Source: Marinobacter vinifirmus
GTDB lineage: Bacteria; Pseudomonadota; Gammaproteobacteria; Pseudomonadales; Oleiphilaceae
Assembly: GCF_002258215.1 (NCBI RefSeq)
Contig: NZ_NEFY01000008.1
Span: 62,001 to 126,000, forward strand
Direction: 5' to 3'
Length of the DNA: 64,000 bases
The position numbers and the translations under genes are program-made. Of the stretch, positions 63,632-64,000 are shown piece by piece. Every line of letters begins with the position of its first letter. Position 1 is the stretch's first letter. Under the pieces are notes generated by a model. It was not told where the DNA came from. It was given only the letters and a program-made list of their open reading frames with translations, and made no database searches.

Positions 63632-64000
63632 ATGTATAACCACAAAACCAATCTTCTCCGGACCCTTCTGTTTGTAATCCTGCTGCCGGTGATGTCGGTG
63701 GTTCAGGCCCAGGAGGAAACCTGGCGGCTTAACCTCAAGGATGCTGATATACGGGCCTTTGTCACCCAGGTTGCCGATATAACCGGCTACAGTTTTGTGG
63801 TGGACCCCCGGGTTAAGGGCAAGGTAACGGTGTTGTCCAGCGCCCCGATGAACAAAGACGAGATCTACGACCTGTTCCTGGCTGTGCTGAACGTTCACGG
63901 TTTCACCGCCATACCCGGTGAGGAAGTGGTGAAGATTGTTCAGCAGGTAGATGCCAAGCAGTCTGCCGAGATTCTGGATCGCTTCCCTGTTACCCCTTCG
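63632..64000 (+). CDS. gspD: Type II secretion secretin, N-terminal part (cut by window end)
   Basis: Outer-membrane secretin through which type II substrates leave the periplasm. The first 123 codons are present: a signal peptide (LLFVILLPVMSVVQA, cleavage near residue 26) and the N0 domain (LKDADIRAFVTQVADITGYS, VDPRVKGKVTVLSS). The frame is open at the right edge. It is 32 bp after gspC. Full-length members have about 650-700 aa. Confidence 0.93.
   Translation, partial: MYNHKTNLLRTLLFVILLPVMSVVQAQEETWRLNLKDADIRAFVTQVADITGYSFVVDPRVKGKVTVLSSAPMNKDEIYDLFLAVLNVHGFTAIPGEEVVKIVQQVDAKQSAEILDRFPVTPS

Overview
The window reads as chromosome of a marine gammaproteobacterium, most likely Marinobacter or a close relative. 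That assignment is an inference from gene content and order (thrS-infC-rpmI-rplT-pheS-pheT-ihfA-merR, TAXI-type TRAP uptake, RmuC, groESL, gspN-gspC-gspD, VolA-like lipase) and from the high-GC coding style. No database search was possible.

Layout. Positions 1-6250 hold the end of an MMPL/RND exporter and a two-gene TAXI TRAP importer. Positions 6250-13800 are the translation block thrS, infC (AUU start), rpmI, rplT, pheS, pheT, ihfA and a MerR regulator. The thrS leader has a hairpin whose 7-nt loop copies the tRNA-Thr(GGU) anticodon loop. Positions 13800-24590 are metabolic: a DUF2892 protein beside a Crp/Fnr regulator, glycerate kinase with a GntP permease, an Lrp-type regulator facing putA, an MFS transporter flanked by GGGGTCAGACCCC repeats, an FMN reductase and a LigB-type dioxygenase.

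Positions 24592-37755 are a 13.1-kb integrated element in the 3' half of tRNA-Pro(GGG). It is bounded by perfect 55-bp direct repeats and has GTGGGGCAAAAA motifs inside both ends. Its rightward genes are a P4-type integrase, an unknown protein, an AlpA-like regulator, a Toprim primase-like protein, a RepA-like ATPase and small phage-like proteins. Its leftward genes form a cargo block: a TIR-like nucleotide-binding protein, a 1639-aa single-chain Type ISP restriction-modification enzyme and two small overlapping ORFs. I see no capsid, terminase, relaxase or conjugation genes. This is the most likely place for a new defence arrangement.

Positions 37900-50070 return to core functions: an FMN-dependent glutamate-synthase-like protein, a BCCT transporter, a three-gene cluster (retropepsin-like lipoprotein, 7TM inactive transglutaminase, ATP-grasp ligase-like protein), rmuC, an AraC regulator and a class III CoA-transferase. 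Positions 50180-55880 carry two large convergent lipoprotein hydrolases, a penicillin-acylase-family protein and a VolA/Pla-1-like lipase. Positions 56360-64000 carry class I fumarase, an alkyltransferase-like protein, an SDR reductase, fxsA, groES-groEL behind a sigma-32-like promoter, and the start of a type II secretion operon (gspN, gspC, gspD cut by the window end).
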